Shown here: in pieces, positions 17,756-27,077 of the stretch | Position numbering within the stretch: position 1 is the stretch's first letter | Layout of the letters: every line of letters begins with the position of its first letter | Source of the DNA: Jimgerdemannia flammicorona | Taxonomy: Eukaryota; Mucoromycota; Endogonomycetes; Endogonales; Endogonaceae | Direction of reading: 5' to 3' | Assembly (NCBI GenBank): GCA_003990745.1 | Contig: RBNI01000702.1 | Coordinates: forward strand, 1-27,754 | DNA length: 27,754 nt | Position numbers and translations under genes: made by a program | The notes under the pieces: model-generated | What the model was told of the DNA's origin: nothing | The model's input: only the letters and a program-made list of their open reading frames with translations | Databases searched by the model: none

Positions 17756-20558
17756 ATGATGATGAACAGTCTACGTATATTATCTCTAAATATCAATAGT
17801 TTGCGGGATAGAGTGAAGTGAAGGCATTTGTTTCGGTGGCTGAAGATCAGGAGGTATGATGTGATATTTCTGCAGGACGTTCGGGTCTATGGAGAGCAAG
17901 ACTATGTGGAATGGAGCAAGGAATGGTATGGTAGTTCAGGGTGGAATGAGCAGGTGGGCATCTTGGTTGGTTTGGGGAGAGGAGAGCTGAAGGAGGTTGA
18001 GGTATATGGTGATCGATTGGTCTGGGGGAGATTGAAAGGAGGAGCTGGTGATGGGCTGGTAGTTGGCTCTGCATATCTACCAGCGGTGGGCAGAGAGCGA
18101 AACCAATGGGTGGAAGGTTGGCTGGATTGGGAAGGCAGAGATGAGATTGGGCTAGACATTTTGGGAGGGGACTTCAACATGGTGCATGATAGGACACTAG
18201 ATAGGTCAGATGGTGGAGTCAGTGTAGCGGTTTCAACAGGGCTCTCATGATGGCTTCAAGTTGAGAAGGAAAAGGGTTTGGTTGATGGAGTACGACAATG
18301 TCAAGATGAGAAGTCAGGGCCATTTACTAGGTGGCATCCGGTCGGTGAGGATTTGGTTGGCATGAGGATTGACTGGATTCTGGTAGCAGAATGCTGGGGT
18401 AACATTTTGGATTCAACAGAGGTACAGTGGTGTCCCTGGTCGGATCACTGGGGTGTAGAGGTGTGTGGGAGATTCCAGGCAGCCAGTGGCAGTGGAGGCA
18501 GATGGTGACTTAACGTGGTACTACTCAAGAGACAGGTGGAGTGAGATCAGTTTGTTAAGATTGCAAGACAGGAAGTGGCACAGTGGAAGAACAGTGACCA
18601 GTCAATAGCACAGTGGTGGGGGAAATTTAAACATTTGGCAGGTGCATATTGGCATGATGTAGGAGAGGTAGCAGGAAGGGAGCAGCAGGATAGAGAGAGA
18701 AGAGTGGAGCAGGGGCTTCGCTGGCGGCTGCAACTTCTAGAGGGTGAGAACTCCTCAGGGGAATGATGCTCCCTGTTGATCAAGGAGGTGGCGGAGTTGC
18801 AGTCAGATTTGAAGGCTGCAGAAGATAGGGTGGTGGATGGGTTGCTGGCAAGATTGCAAGCAAAGCGGTTGGAAGAAGGAGAGTGACCCACCAAATACTT
18901 ATGGGGAATCTTAAAGGCCAGGAGGGTGCGGCACAGCTGGGCTTCGGTGCTGCGAGAGGATGGAACTGAGGTGACTGATATCACAGATATGCTTGGGGAG
19001 ATTTCTGGTCGATGGTGCACCCTATGGCAGGATGACGGAGGGTGGGTGGAAGGAGAGGCAGCACTGGAGGTTAATAACAATTTGGTTGGCAGCTGGCCAG
19101 TGGTGGCAGAGCCGGTGATTGGTGGGGCAGTAATGGGTAGGGTGACCCTGGAAGAGGTGTTAGAGGTTCTGAGGAAAGTGCAGGCTGGTTTGTCACCAGG
19201 GGAGGATAGACTGCCTTGGGAGTTCTGGAAGGAGTTTCGAACTGAGTTTGGGGAATGGCTCGTGGAAATGGTGAACTTTACATTGGGGGAAGGCTGCTGG
19301 ATTGGCAATGGCTCCTTAGGGCTGGTCTCTCTGCTCTATAAGGAGAAAGGGGACAGACGTGTATGGTGGAACTGGAGGCCCATTATGTTACTGAATGTGG
19401 ATAGGAAGTTGGTCTCTAAGATTCTGGTAGGGAGAATGCAACAATGGATTGACCGATTGGTGGGTGTTGAACAGTGAGGGTTTGTGAAGGGGAGACAGAT
19501 TAGAGACAGCACAGCCTGGGTGCAAAATGTTTTAGAAGGTTGTAGAAGCCGGCAAGTGGATGAAAGGATGGTGTTCTTGGACCAGGAAAAGGCCTATGAC
19601 AGGGTGCGGTGGAGCTATTTGGAGGCAGTTCTACAGAAGGCCAGGTTTGGAATGGGGGAGGCTCAAAAGCTGATGGGTCTGGTGCGAGGTTGTCGGGCCG
19701 CAGTATTGATGAATGGGTGGAGTGCCCGGAGTTTCTCTTAGGATGAGGTGTGCCTCAGGGGGATCCTCTCTCACCCCTGCTTTATGTTTTATCTTTGGAA
19801 CCCCTATTGGCATGGCTGAAGGGGAGGCTTACCGGGTTGAAGATGGGGGAGCATGGACATTTTGGACAATTGGTTGGTCCTGGGGAGGCAGTTCGATATC
19901 TGGGTATCTGGTTCTCGGTATATGGGACAGTGCTGCCAAAAGAGTAGTGGTGTGGATTGATACAGAAGTGGGAGAATGCCTTGGTGGGCTGGTCTGGGAG
20001 GGGCTTCTCCTTGGTTGGGAGGATTGTAGTTTTGAATGTATACTGGTTGCTGAAGCTGTGGTACTTGGGGTACCACCTGGACTTTCCGGGATGAGTGATA
20101 CAGAAACTGAAGAAGGTGGTCGAGAGTTGGCTATGGCAGGGTAGGAGATCACAGATTAGTTGGGAGATAATGGTGACGCCAAAGGCAGATGGAGGTCTGG
20201 GACTGGTGGACTTCAGAAGGTGGCTGAAGGTACTTTGGGGCTGGTGGGGTCGTCGAATGGCAGAATTAGGAGGGGAGGGTTGGAGCAAACTAGCGGTGGA
20301 CAACTAAGAAGTTAGGTTTTGCCCCTGGAGCGAGGTTCAGAAGGATATGCGAGGTTTGCTACAGGTTGGAAGGGTTGGCAGGTTGCGCTATAAGGGATTC
20401 TGGTGGGGTATTGTAGAAGCTTGGCTAGCAATGGGACTTACGGGCCCAGAACCCAGCGAAGAAGAGGAGGACCCAGAATGGCGATGGTGGCAACTTGGAG
20501 TGATCCGTATTGGCAGCCACCCATTGGTAGAATACTCTTTAACTGTGGTGATGGAGTG
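17756..20558 (+). pseudogene. LINE C ORF2: endonuclease and RT, lacking the catalytic FADD; interrupted
   Basis: The endonuclease (LRILSLNINSLRDRVK, FLQDVRVYGE, LGGDFNMVHDRTLDRS near 18165, DWILVAECWG, and WSDHWGVEV near 18440) keeps the DFN and SDH motifs. Stops include TGA at about 17819, 18248, 18507, 18543 and 18765. RT pieces are LGLVSLLYKEKGDRR, VFLDQEKAYDRVRW (about 19575) and PQGDPLSPLLYVLSLEPLLA (19752). One base is missing near 19720, shifting the frame. At about 19844-19850 a 168-nt in-frame segment present in LINE A is absent, which removes FADD. The ORF ends at the gypsy LTR before its C-terminal Cys/His region. Confidence 0.83.
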
Positions 20559-20975
20559 TGTAATAACTCTCACTTCTACCCCTCTCTTATCCTTTGGATA
20601 ATTAGGGAAGTAGACTATTACTTAGGGACTTAGTACACAATGTATACCAAGAAGCCTTCAGTTTGAGGAAGCGCTCGCTTAAAGTAGTTTGTAGCGGCAG
20701 TGCCTTATCTTTCAAAGGTCTTTCTGGTTTGCCTTATTTTGAGGGTCTTGTTCTTTGCTGTGCAAAGACTGAATTCGCCTTGGAATTCAGGTTCAATGGG
20801 TTTACTTAAGTCTTTGGAGATTTATATACTGGTCTCAGTTCTGGCAGAAGTTAGTTAGGCTTCTGGAGTTTAGTCAGAAACACTAGAGTCAGTTAGATGT
20901 CATTACTAAGACTCAGGGGAATGTGTGTGTGTGGGGGGGACTTGATTCTTGTATTAAGGACTGAACTAAAACTGC

Positions 20976-20981
20976 TTTATT
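20976..20981 (-). terminator. Poly(A) signal in the G3 LTR
   Basis: AATAAA on the minus strand, 19 nt downstream of the TATA box in element orientation; conserved in all three LTRs. Confidence 0.5.
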
Positions 20982-21000
20982 TCGGATGGAAACTGGAGGG

Positions 21001-21008
21001 TATTTATA
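21001..21008 (-). promoter_or_regulatory. TATA box in the G3 LTR
   Basis: TATAAATA on the minus strand, conserved at the same place in the LTRs of D and G2. It is the likely core promoter of the genomic transcript. Confidence 0.6.
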
Positions 21009-21258
21009 CAAGTTGGTCTGCGATTTCTGACTAAGTATGAGTGACTAATTTGGTAACTATAATGAGGTTTGTGATCGTGACCTTTGTCAGGTGGTTTTTG
21101 GTAAAAACAACTTTGTGATCAGGACCTCAATTACTAGGCAATGATCAGCTGCTGTGGCAACTGTTGCTGCGGTGCCGATTATTGGAGATAAGCTGGATAT
21201 CATTTTCCACGTCGTTTCGCATCATTCGTAATTCATATGTCACGCTTCATTCGTATGA

Positions 21259-21266
21259 TGACGTCA
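21259..21266. promoter_or_regulatory. TGACGTCA (ATF/CREB-type site) in U3 of G3
   Basis: This perfect 8-bp palindrome is the consensus for ATF/CREB bZIP factors. The equivalent positions are TGATGTCA in G2 (4602-4609) and TGATATCA in D (287-294). Function as a U3 enhancer is inferred from position and motif. Confidence 0.5.
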
Positions 21267-21328
21267 TCGCTTGCCGGGTCATGTGATCGCTTGTCATTCG
21301 TCACGTCCCATCTGTTCGTTCTATTACA

Positions 21329-21341
21329 TCCTTCCTCCCTT
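21329..21341 (-). other. Polypurine tract of gypsy copy G3
   Basis: AAGGGAGGAAGGA on the minus strand touches the TG of the 3' LTR. The TAA stop of the 3' ORF (21342-21340) overlaps its first two bases. Confidence 0.85.
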
Positions 21342-22170
21342 AGAAATCAACATCCTCGTTGATTGAGAAATTGAGAACCAGGGGAGAGAAAGGTGGGGAA
21401 TCCTCCTCAGGGTTGTTACCATCTTCTTCAGGGGCAGGGGGGGTGGTGGTTGCTGATGGCTCGCTGTCTAGGATGAAGAAGTCAATGAGGTCTGCAAATG
21501 GTTCTTGCATTGGAATAGGTGCTGGTGTAGGAGTTCTCCATCTGATGCAGATGGGGCCATCCAAGTAGGGCTCTTGATCTTCATGCCTGGGAATATCCAT
21601 TCGGATAGGTGGTCCTTCAAAGAGGTCAGAGAGACATTGGAGCCATTGGTCAGGGTTGTCATTCAGGAGGGGGCTCCAGTAGGGTTCGCAGTCAGTAGAC
21701 TTGAGGGTAATCCAGGAGTTGGCTTCTTGGGTGACCCTGACTTCTAGGGCATCAACCTCGGGGAAAGAGAGGTTCTGGAAGTCCTTCAGTTGTATGTAGT
21801 TGAGGTTGGAGATCGCGAAGGGTGCATGGCACATGATTTGATGGACCTTCTTGGCAAGTCTTTGCTCATACCTGTCTAGGTGGGTCCAATCAGAGACTTG
21901 ATCCATAGGTAGGTCCTTTGTCCATTGGAGGAGTTGATGGCCAATCTCGTATTCATGCCAGATCTCTAGGCAGCTAGTGGCAAGGTAGGCTCTTTCGATG
22001 GCTTCACGGCAGTTGAGGACATAGTGTCCTAGGTCCTGGCTGGAGAGGTTAAGGGCCTCTGAGCAGCAGTTCCTTCCTTGGATAGCAACCTGGATGTGTC
22101 CAGAGAGGCAGTCAACCTGACTTGGGAGGGGCTGGCTACGGCGGGCAGTTTGGCAGCGGGTAGCAGGCAT
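21340..22170 (-). CDS. Intact 3' accessory ORF of the gypsy element, 276 aa, function unknown
   Basis: This ORF sits between pol and the 3' LTR, where some retroelements carry env or extra genes. It is fully open while Gag-Pol of the same copy has many stops. I start it at ATG 22170 (MPATRCQTARRSQPLPS): the frame remains open to a GTG at 22251, but there is no ATG upstream and that stretch overlaps a TATA box. The N-terminus is basic. The middle has YVLNCREAIERAYLATSCLE and many Trp/Tyr/His residues. The C-terminus is acidic and Pro-rich (EEDGNNPEEDSPPFSPLVLN) and ends INEDVDF. I see no signal peptide, membrane segment or fusion motif, so it is not env-like. The G2 copy has the same ORF in decayed form, so it belongs to the family and not to a chance capture. 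No known domain is recognised. Confidence 0.72.
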   Translation of the reverse strand: MPATRCQTARRSQPLPSQVDCLSGHIQVAIQGRNCCSEALNLSSQDLGHYVLNCREAIERAYLATSCLEIWHEYEIGHQLLQWTKDLPMDQVSDWTHLDRYEQRLAKKVHQIMCHAPFAISNLNYIQLKDFQNLSFPEVDALEVRVTQEANSWITLKSTDCEPYWSPLLNDNPDQWLQCLSDLFEGPPIRMDIPRHEDQEPYLDGPICIRWRTPTPAPIPMQEPFADLIDFFILDSEPSATTTPPAPEEDGNNPEEDSPPFSPLVLNFSINEDVDF

Positions 22171-22820
22171 TCTTGTCTTGTCCTTTTCTTTGTGAGGAGA
22201 GGGGATGAGAGTTGCGGGGTATTCTTGCCTTGGGTATTTATACTTATTCACCCGTCTGATGTGACCTTCCTTTGGTCATGCTTTCTGGCAAATGCATGAC
22301 CTGTGCTGTAAGCGGAGCATGTGCTGGTCACATGAGAAAATCCTGATTTCAAAGATCTTGTCACTCGTAGTTGTGGTTACACAGGGTTAACAGGTCTTGG
22401 TCCACTTTTTTTTTATCTAGTTGGCGCATTTGCGAGGACTGGCCATCCTTGTCTAGGGCGAGGGCTCCCATTGTCACGGCTGGGGGTTCGAACCTCTCGG
22501 AAATAGACTTTTCTTGTAATCCGAGGCAATTCCTAGTAACAATATCTGTCATGTGGATGGACTTAGACTGGTTTCGACGTTGTTGGCTTTCCTAAGTTTC
22601 ACATGAAGCGTCCGTCATCATCCTGCGGAGATGACACAGATGGCATGAAATAGAGTTGTTCAAATGCATTTTGCTGTACTGTACTAGATTGTTCTTTTGT
22701 TCGGGTATCTTCTTGTTGGCTATCCATAGTGTTTCCTTTTTTTTTTTCGCAATGTTTGATATTATATGTTTCCAGATAAAAATATGTGGTATCCTTCTTG
22801 CTTGCTATATGCTCCTATAC
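22171..22820 (-). other. Non-coding gap between pol and the 3' ORF of G3
   Basis: No coding frame is seen in these 650 nt. They align with 5503-6149 of G2, including an A run (minus strand) near 22737-22749. The TATA box at 22235-22242 is the only signal I can name. Confidence 0.6.
22235..22242 (-). promoter_or_regulatory. Possible TATA box for the 3' ORF
   Basis: TATAAATA on the minus strand stands 65 nt upstream of the ATG at 22170, and its sequence is identical to the LTR TATA box. It could drive a separate short transcript ending in the 3' LTR. The G2 copy has TATAAGTA at this place. Confidence 0.45.
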
Positions 22821-22874
22821 TTAGAGCTGTAGTTCCTTCCTTTGCTGGGGGGTGAGTGTTTCCATGTAGTCCTG

Positions 22875-23021
22875 GAGGGCTTCGCGTCCATTCTTCAGGG
22901 CTTCTTCTTTTTCCCAGGTAGCATCATGGGTGGGGTAACCCTTCCACTTGATCAGGAAAAAGCGCTTAACTGTTTTGGGATATTTGAGGACCTTGTGGTC
23001 AAGTACTTCCTCAATTTCGAA
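22875..23021 (-). other. Chromodomain at the C-terminus of G3 integrase
   Basis: FEIEEVLDHKV, then FFLIKWKGYPTHDATWEKEEAL, has the aromatic and WKGYP positions of a chromodomain. It places the element among the chromoviruses, whose chromodomains guide integration to marked chromatin. The relic at 6243-6428 is its G2 counterpart. Confidence 0.9.
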
Positions 23022-23479
23022 TTCCTCATGATCATTGATCCTAATTGAGGGTGGTGGTGGAACTGTATGCTCAGGGAATGGGTTCTCGTGGTAGTCCACC
23101 AATTGGCTGATATGGAATACTGGGTGTACTTGGATATTGTGAGGAAGCTGCAACTTGTAGTTGACTTTGCTGATTTTTTCCATGATCTTGTATGGTCCAA
23201 TTCTTCTAGCATGGAGTTTCTTGGCTGGTTGTTGTGTCAGGGTGTTAGGGTGGAGGTGGTCTGTTCTAAGCATGACTATATCACCAATATTGTAGGAGGC
23301 TTCTCTTCGCTTCAAGTTTGCGAACTTGGTCTGATAGTCTTGTGCTTCTATGAGAGCATCTCTTGTCATTCGCGTAAGGTTAGAAATGGTCTCGGCCAGA
23401 TCTTGGGCTACTGGGACTGCTGATTTCGCAGTAGTACTAGGGGTTCTTGGGTATTGACCATGGTTCAGGAAGAATGGAG

Positions 23480-24125
23480 CCTTCTTTGTGGAGGTTTGCT
23501 GACTGTTGTTGTAGGCAAACTTAGCATGGGCTAGGTACTTGTCCCAATTATTTTATTTGTAACAGCAGAAGATGCTAAGCATCTATTTGAGAGTCCTGTT
23601 GGTTCACTCGGTTTGTCCATCAGTCTTAGGGTGGTAGGCAGTAGAGAACTTCAGCTTGGTTCCATGGAGGGAGAAAAATGCCTTCCAGAAATTGCTTGTG
23701 AACTTGGCATCTCAGTCAGATACAATGGTGCTAGGCATGCCATGTAGCCTGAATACTTGGTTGAGAAAGATCTCGGTAATCTCTGGTGCTGTAGCAGTGG
23801 TCTTGGTGGGTGAAAAATGGGCTTGTTTACTTAGGCGGTCCATGAATACAATGATGGCATCCCATCCTGCCTTGGTCTTGGGGAGTTGGACAATGAAGTC
23901 CATCGCAATCTGGTCCCAATTGTGACTCGGGATAGGTAAGGGTTGCAGGAGTCCTGCTGGTAGCTTGTTACCACTTTTGAACCTTTGGCACATCTCGCAT
24001 AAGGCCACAAAGTCTTTGATATCCTTGGTCATCCTTGGCCAGTAGAACTCTCTTGAGAGGAGGTTGTAGGTCTTTTCGAAACCAAAGTATCCTGCTGCAG
24101 AGGTATCATGGAGTTCCTGCATAAT
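23480..24125 (-). other. Integrase domain of G3 (zinc domain and DD35E core)
   Basis: The N-terminal HHCC domain reads ELHDTSAAGYFGFEKT followed by CEMC. The second zinc His is Tyr here (24089-24087), a likely C to T change. The core has MDFIVQLPKT, then TIVSD (Asp at 23717-23715), then DGQTE (Glu at 23609-23607); the last two are separated by exactly 35 residues. Stops follow both of these catalytic residues. Confidence 0.85.
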
Positions 24126-24349
24126 CTTGAGTCACAGAGTATCATTGTTGGGTACAACCACTCTGTCATGGTCCCTGTAGATAAGTCCATCATGGTAGGT
24201 GAATCTCTTGGCCATTTGCCTCATGGGTTCTGGAACCTTGGCCTCTGGGTCTTGGCAGAATTGAAGGAAATTCATCAGGGGGCTGTCTTGCTGGTAGTCA
24301 TCCTTGATCATTTGAGTAAGGTCTCCAATTACTTCGATCATGAAGACAA

Positions 24350-24745
24350 GTTCATCTTCCATGTACCTGGAGAAACCATCAGCCACATGGTTGGTTTTGC
24401 CTGGGATATACTTGATTTCCATATCAAAGTTGGCAATGATTTCTATCCAGCAGGCTTATCTGTGGGTCAGCATGGGCTGTGTGTGAATACACCGCAGTGT
24501 ATGGTGATCAGTGTAGGCCACAAATGGCTGTCCTAGGAGGAAGTGGCGCCATTCCTGGAGTGCAGTGACAATAGCCAGGAGTTCCTTCTCATGAGTGATA
24601 TATCAGGTCTCAGCTGGCTTGAGCTTCGGGGAAAGGTAGGCCACTGGGCAGTCTTCTTGACTGAGCACTGCTCCAATAGCAATGTCAGAGGCATCTGTGG
24701 TCAGAGTGAATGGCCTGGTAGGGTCAGGTGCAATTAGCACTGGGG
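24350..24745 (-). other. RNase H domain of G3
   Basis: FTLTTDASDIAIGAVLSQ, then THEKELLAIVTALQEWRHFL and AYTDHHTL, are the expected RNase H blocks of Ty3/gypsy elements. A stop at about 24604 and one near 24460 interrupt it. Confidence 0.8.
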
Positions 24746-25074
24746 CCTCAGTAAGGAGTCTCTTGAGATAGTCCATAGCCAGGGTACATTTGGGAGTCCA
24801 TTCAGCTTTGATATTCACTCCTTTGCGGGCCAGGCTGATCAGTGGGGCTGCAATGGCAGAGTATCCTTCGATAAACCTTCGGTAATAACCGGCAATACTC
24901 AGAAAGCGCTGGAGTAGCTTGAGGGTAGTAGGAATAGGGATATCCTTAAGGGCTGATACCTTTCGGGGGTCCATATTGATACCTTCAGCAGAGATGATGT
25001 GTCCTAAGTACTCGATCTGGTCTTGATAGAACTTACACTTGCTCATCTTGGCATAGAGCTGGTGTTCTCACAGA

Positions 25075-25600
25075 AGGGTCAGTACTTGTCTAAGGTGGGT
25101 GTAGTGTAGCTCTACTGTCTCACTGTAGATTAGTATATCATCAATATACACAAGGACACAGATGTTGAGGAGTGGTCCAAAGATATCATTCATCAGATAC
25201 TGGAATATTGCTAGTGCATTGGTCAATCCAAAAGGCATGACTCAGAACTGGTAGTGTCCAAACCATGTTCGGAAAGCTGTCTTTATGTCCTTCTCATCAA
25301 TGAGGATCTGGTGGTAACCATTTCGCAAGTCTAGTAGGGAAAAGGTCTTGGCCTTGAAGATTTGGTGTAGCAACTCATCAATCCTGGGCAAGGTATACCG
25401 GTTCTTGATGGTGATCTTGTTGAGGGCTCTGTAGTCAATACACATTCGCAGAGAGCCATCCTTCTTCTTGACAAATAGAATGGGGGCTCCAAATGGAGAG
25501 CGGCTGGGTTCAATGTATCCTTGAGTCAGTAGTTTGGTCAACTCATCCTTGAGGGTCTTGAGCTCAGGTTGGGCCAGTTGGTAGATACTCTTGTATGGGG
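25075..25600 (-). other. Reverse transcriptase domain of G3
   Basis: [32 protein letters not shown] and the catalytic YIDD at 25148-25137 are present in order. TGA at 25244-25242 falls between GHYQF and VMPFGL, and another stop lies near 25070. Family: Ty3/gypsy (Metaviridae). Confidence 0.92.
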
Positions 25601-25929
25601 GTTCAGATCCTGGAATAAGATCAATTCCATGTTGGATTTGGCGCTTGGGTGGAAGTCCTTGGGGGTCTTGAAATACATCTTGGAATTCTTCAAACAGTTC
25701 TTGAGCTTCTGTTGGAATTGGGCTACTTGTGGCTTCAGTGACTTCTTGTACTGTACAGATGAAGTAGGTGTTTCCCTTTTTTCGAGAGAGTCTTTTCATT
25801 TGAATGGCAGAGATGATTTCGATTCCTTGGTGGTTGGTACCTTCCTGGGGTGTCAGGGTGATCTTTCTGCCTTCATGGGTCAGGTTAACCTTGTTGGTTC
25901 TCCAGTTGATATCTGGGTTGTGCTGGGTC

Positions 25930-26205
25930 AACCAGGCTTTTCCTAAGATAATATCTTGTCCTGGGAGGTCTACAATGCTGAAGTCCAATTTCTCTTGATA
26001 TTTGCCAATCTTGAGCAACAGGTCTTCACAGATCTTAGTCAATGGTGCAGTTTTTCCATCACCAAAGGTAACACTTCTTTTCTCAGTAGTGGGTCTGCTT
26101 CAGGCTCCAATCCTCTTGGCAGTCTTGGTGCTGATGTAGTTTCTGGTAGCACCACTATCAAGCAAGACATTGACATTCTGTCTGTGGACTTGGCCTGTGA
26201 ACTTG
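25930..26205 (-). other. Aspartic protease domain of G3
   Basis: VNVLLDSGATRNYIS contains the catalytic Asp of the DSG triad at 26159-26157. The downstream IILGKAWL matches the ILG segment of retropepsins. A TGA after KRIGA (about 26100) interrupts it. Confidence 0.85.
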
Positions 26206-26371
26206 ATGCAACTGTCCTCCTTCTTGATGATATTGAGCTCTTCATCCTCATTGTTGTCCCAATTACTGTCAGTCTCCTTGAAGTCAGTTTCTCCCCATCC
26301 TTCACAAGGAGGGTTGTCTTGTTTGAGTTCCTCAGTCTGTTGAGCTTGGCATTTCTCGGATTGAATTTTGA

Positions 26372-26471
26372 AAACTTTGGAGAGGCATGTATGGCATTCA
26401 CCAACATGTTCCATGCATTACATTCAAATAGAATGAGGGCATCGTCCACATGGTGCATAACCATCTGCAAT
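26372..26471 (-). other. Cys-rich linker between dUTPase and protease of G3
   Basis: Two CxxC pairs (CGRC and CHTC) with nearby Cys and His residues look like a zinc-binding element. Two stop codons (TGA, TAA) lie between them in this copy. It is separate from the gag CCHC knuckle at 27036-27077. Confidence 0.45.
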
Positions 26472-26528
26472 TCTCTTGTACCAGTTTTCATCATCTTGCT
26501 TCATGGTAGCGACCTTTTGACTGGGAGG

Positions 26529-26938
26529 TTTGTTGGTAGATCCAAACCCTTTCTTGCCACGGTCTGTCTGAGAGAGTTCAGGGACTTCTTCAATGGTGAG
26601 ATCTTGACGGATTTCTTCAATGATTGCTTGGGCAATTCTTTGACCTACTTTGACTTCAAATGATGTATCTCCAAAATTTCGCAAGATGATATGGATTTCA
26701 CCAGTAAATCCTTGGTCAACTACTCCTCCTCCTAGCCCAATGTTGAACTCTTTGGCTAGGCTGCTTCATTCAGCAAGGCGGATATATGTTCCTTTGGGAG
26801 CTTGTATTGCAATCCCTGTTCGCACTGTAGCATTGGTACTTGGTGGGATGGTGAGGTCTTGACTGCTGTAGAGATCATATCCAGCATCAGTTGGGTGGGC
26901 CTTAGTGGGGATGGTGGCCTTATACCATATCTTCTATA
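26529..26938 (-). other. dUTPase domain inside Gag-Pol of G3
   Basis: All five motifs of trimeric dUTPases can be read in order: I PTDAGYDLYS (about 26890), II RLAE-stop-SSLA (26782-26756), III GVVDQGFTGEIH (about 26725), IV VGQRIAQAII (about 26645) and V RGKKGFGST (about 26560). The enzyme hydrolyses dUTP to dUMP and so limits uracil in reverse transcripts. It lies between the gag zinc knuckle and protease, in frame with both. The stop in motif II (26768-26766) replaces the usual Arg, fitting CGA to TGA. Confidence 0.88.
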
Positions 26939-27035
26939 CTTTGATTACATTCTCGGGGTTCTTCTTTCCTGGACCTTCTCCAATGACAGTGATATTCTGA
27001 TTACTGGGTTCGCCTGAACTGTTTCTCTTCTCGGG

Positions 27036-27077
27036 GCATTTGACTGAGATGTGTCCTGCCTTCTTGTAGATGAAGCA
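27036..27077 (-). other. Gag CCHC zinc knuckle of G3, second Cys changed to Tyr
   Basis: CFIYKKAGHISVKC has the spacing C-x2-C-x4-H-x4-C with Tyr (TAC) in place of the second Cys (TGC). This nucleocapsid element binds genomic RNA. The change is a G to A transition on the coding strand. Confidence 0.8.

Larger units (their letters stand above)
15728..20558 (+). mobile_element. LINE C, plus strand, interrupted by gypsy copy G3
   Basis: C has a complete 5' end at 15728, a 171-nt 5'UTR, ORF1 (15899-17743) and ORF2 from 17756. It aligns in inverted orientation with LINE A over 15129 down to about 10133. At 20558 it stops in the middle of ORF2, directly at the TG of the gypsy LTR; A continues GGAGTGGATCC where C has GGAGTG then TGTAATA. 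The missing 3' end and poly(A) should lie after the 5' LTR of G3. Confidence 0.87.
20559..21328 (-). repeat. 3' LTR of gypsy copy G3 (770 bp)
   Basis: The termini are perfect: TGTAATA at the left and TATTACA at the right, a 7-bp inverted repeat with canonical TG/CA. The polypurine tract adjoins the right end, so it is the 3' LTR of a minus-strand element. It contains a TATA box (21008-21001), AATAAA (20981-20976) and a perfect TGACGTCA (21259-21266) about 65 nt from the U3 start. CpG dinucleotides are retained, unlike in the two other LTRs. The predicted 5-bp target duplication is GAGTG (20554-20558); its partner lies outside the window. Confidence 0.92.

Noticed and set aside
21340..22251. 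A 303-residue version of the 3' ORF beginning at 22251
   Set aside because: The codon at 22251 is GTG, not ATG, and the extra 27 codons overlap the TATA box and are out of frame in G2. ATG 22170 is preferred.
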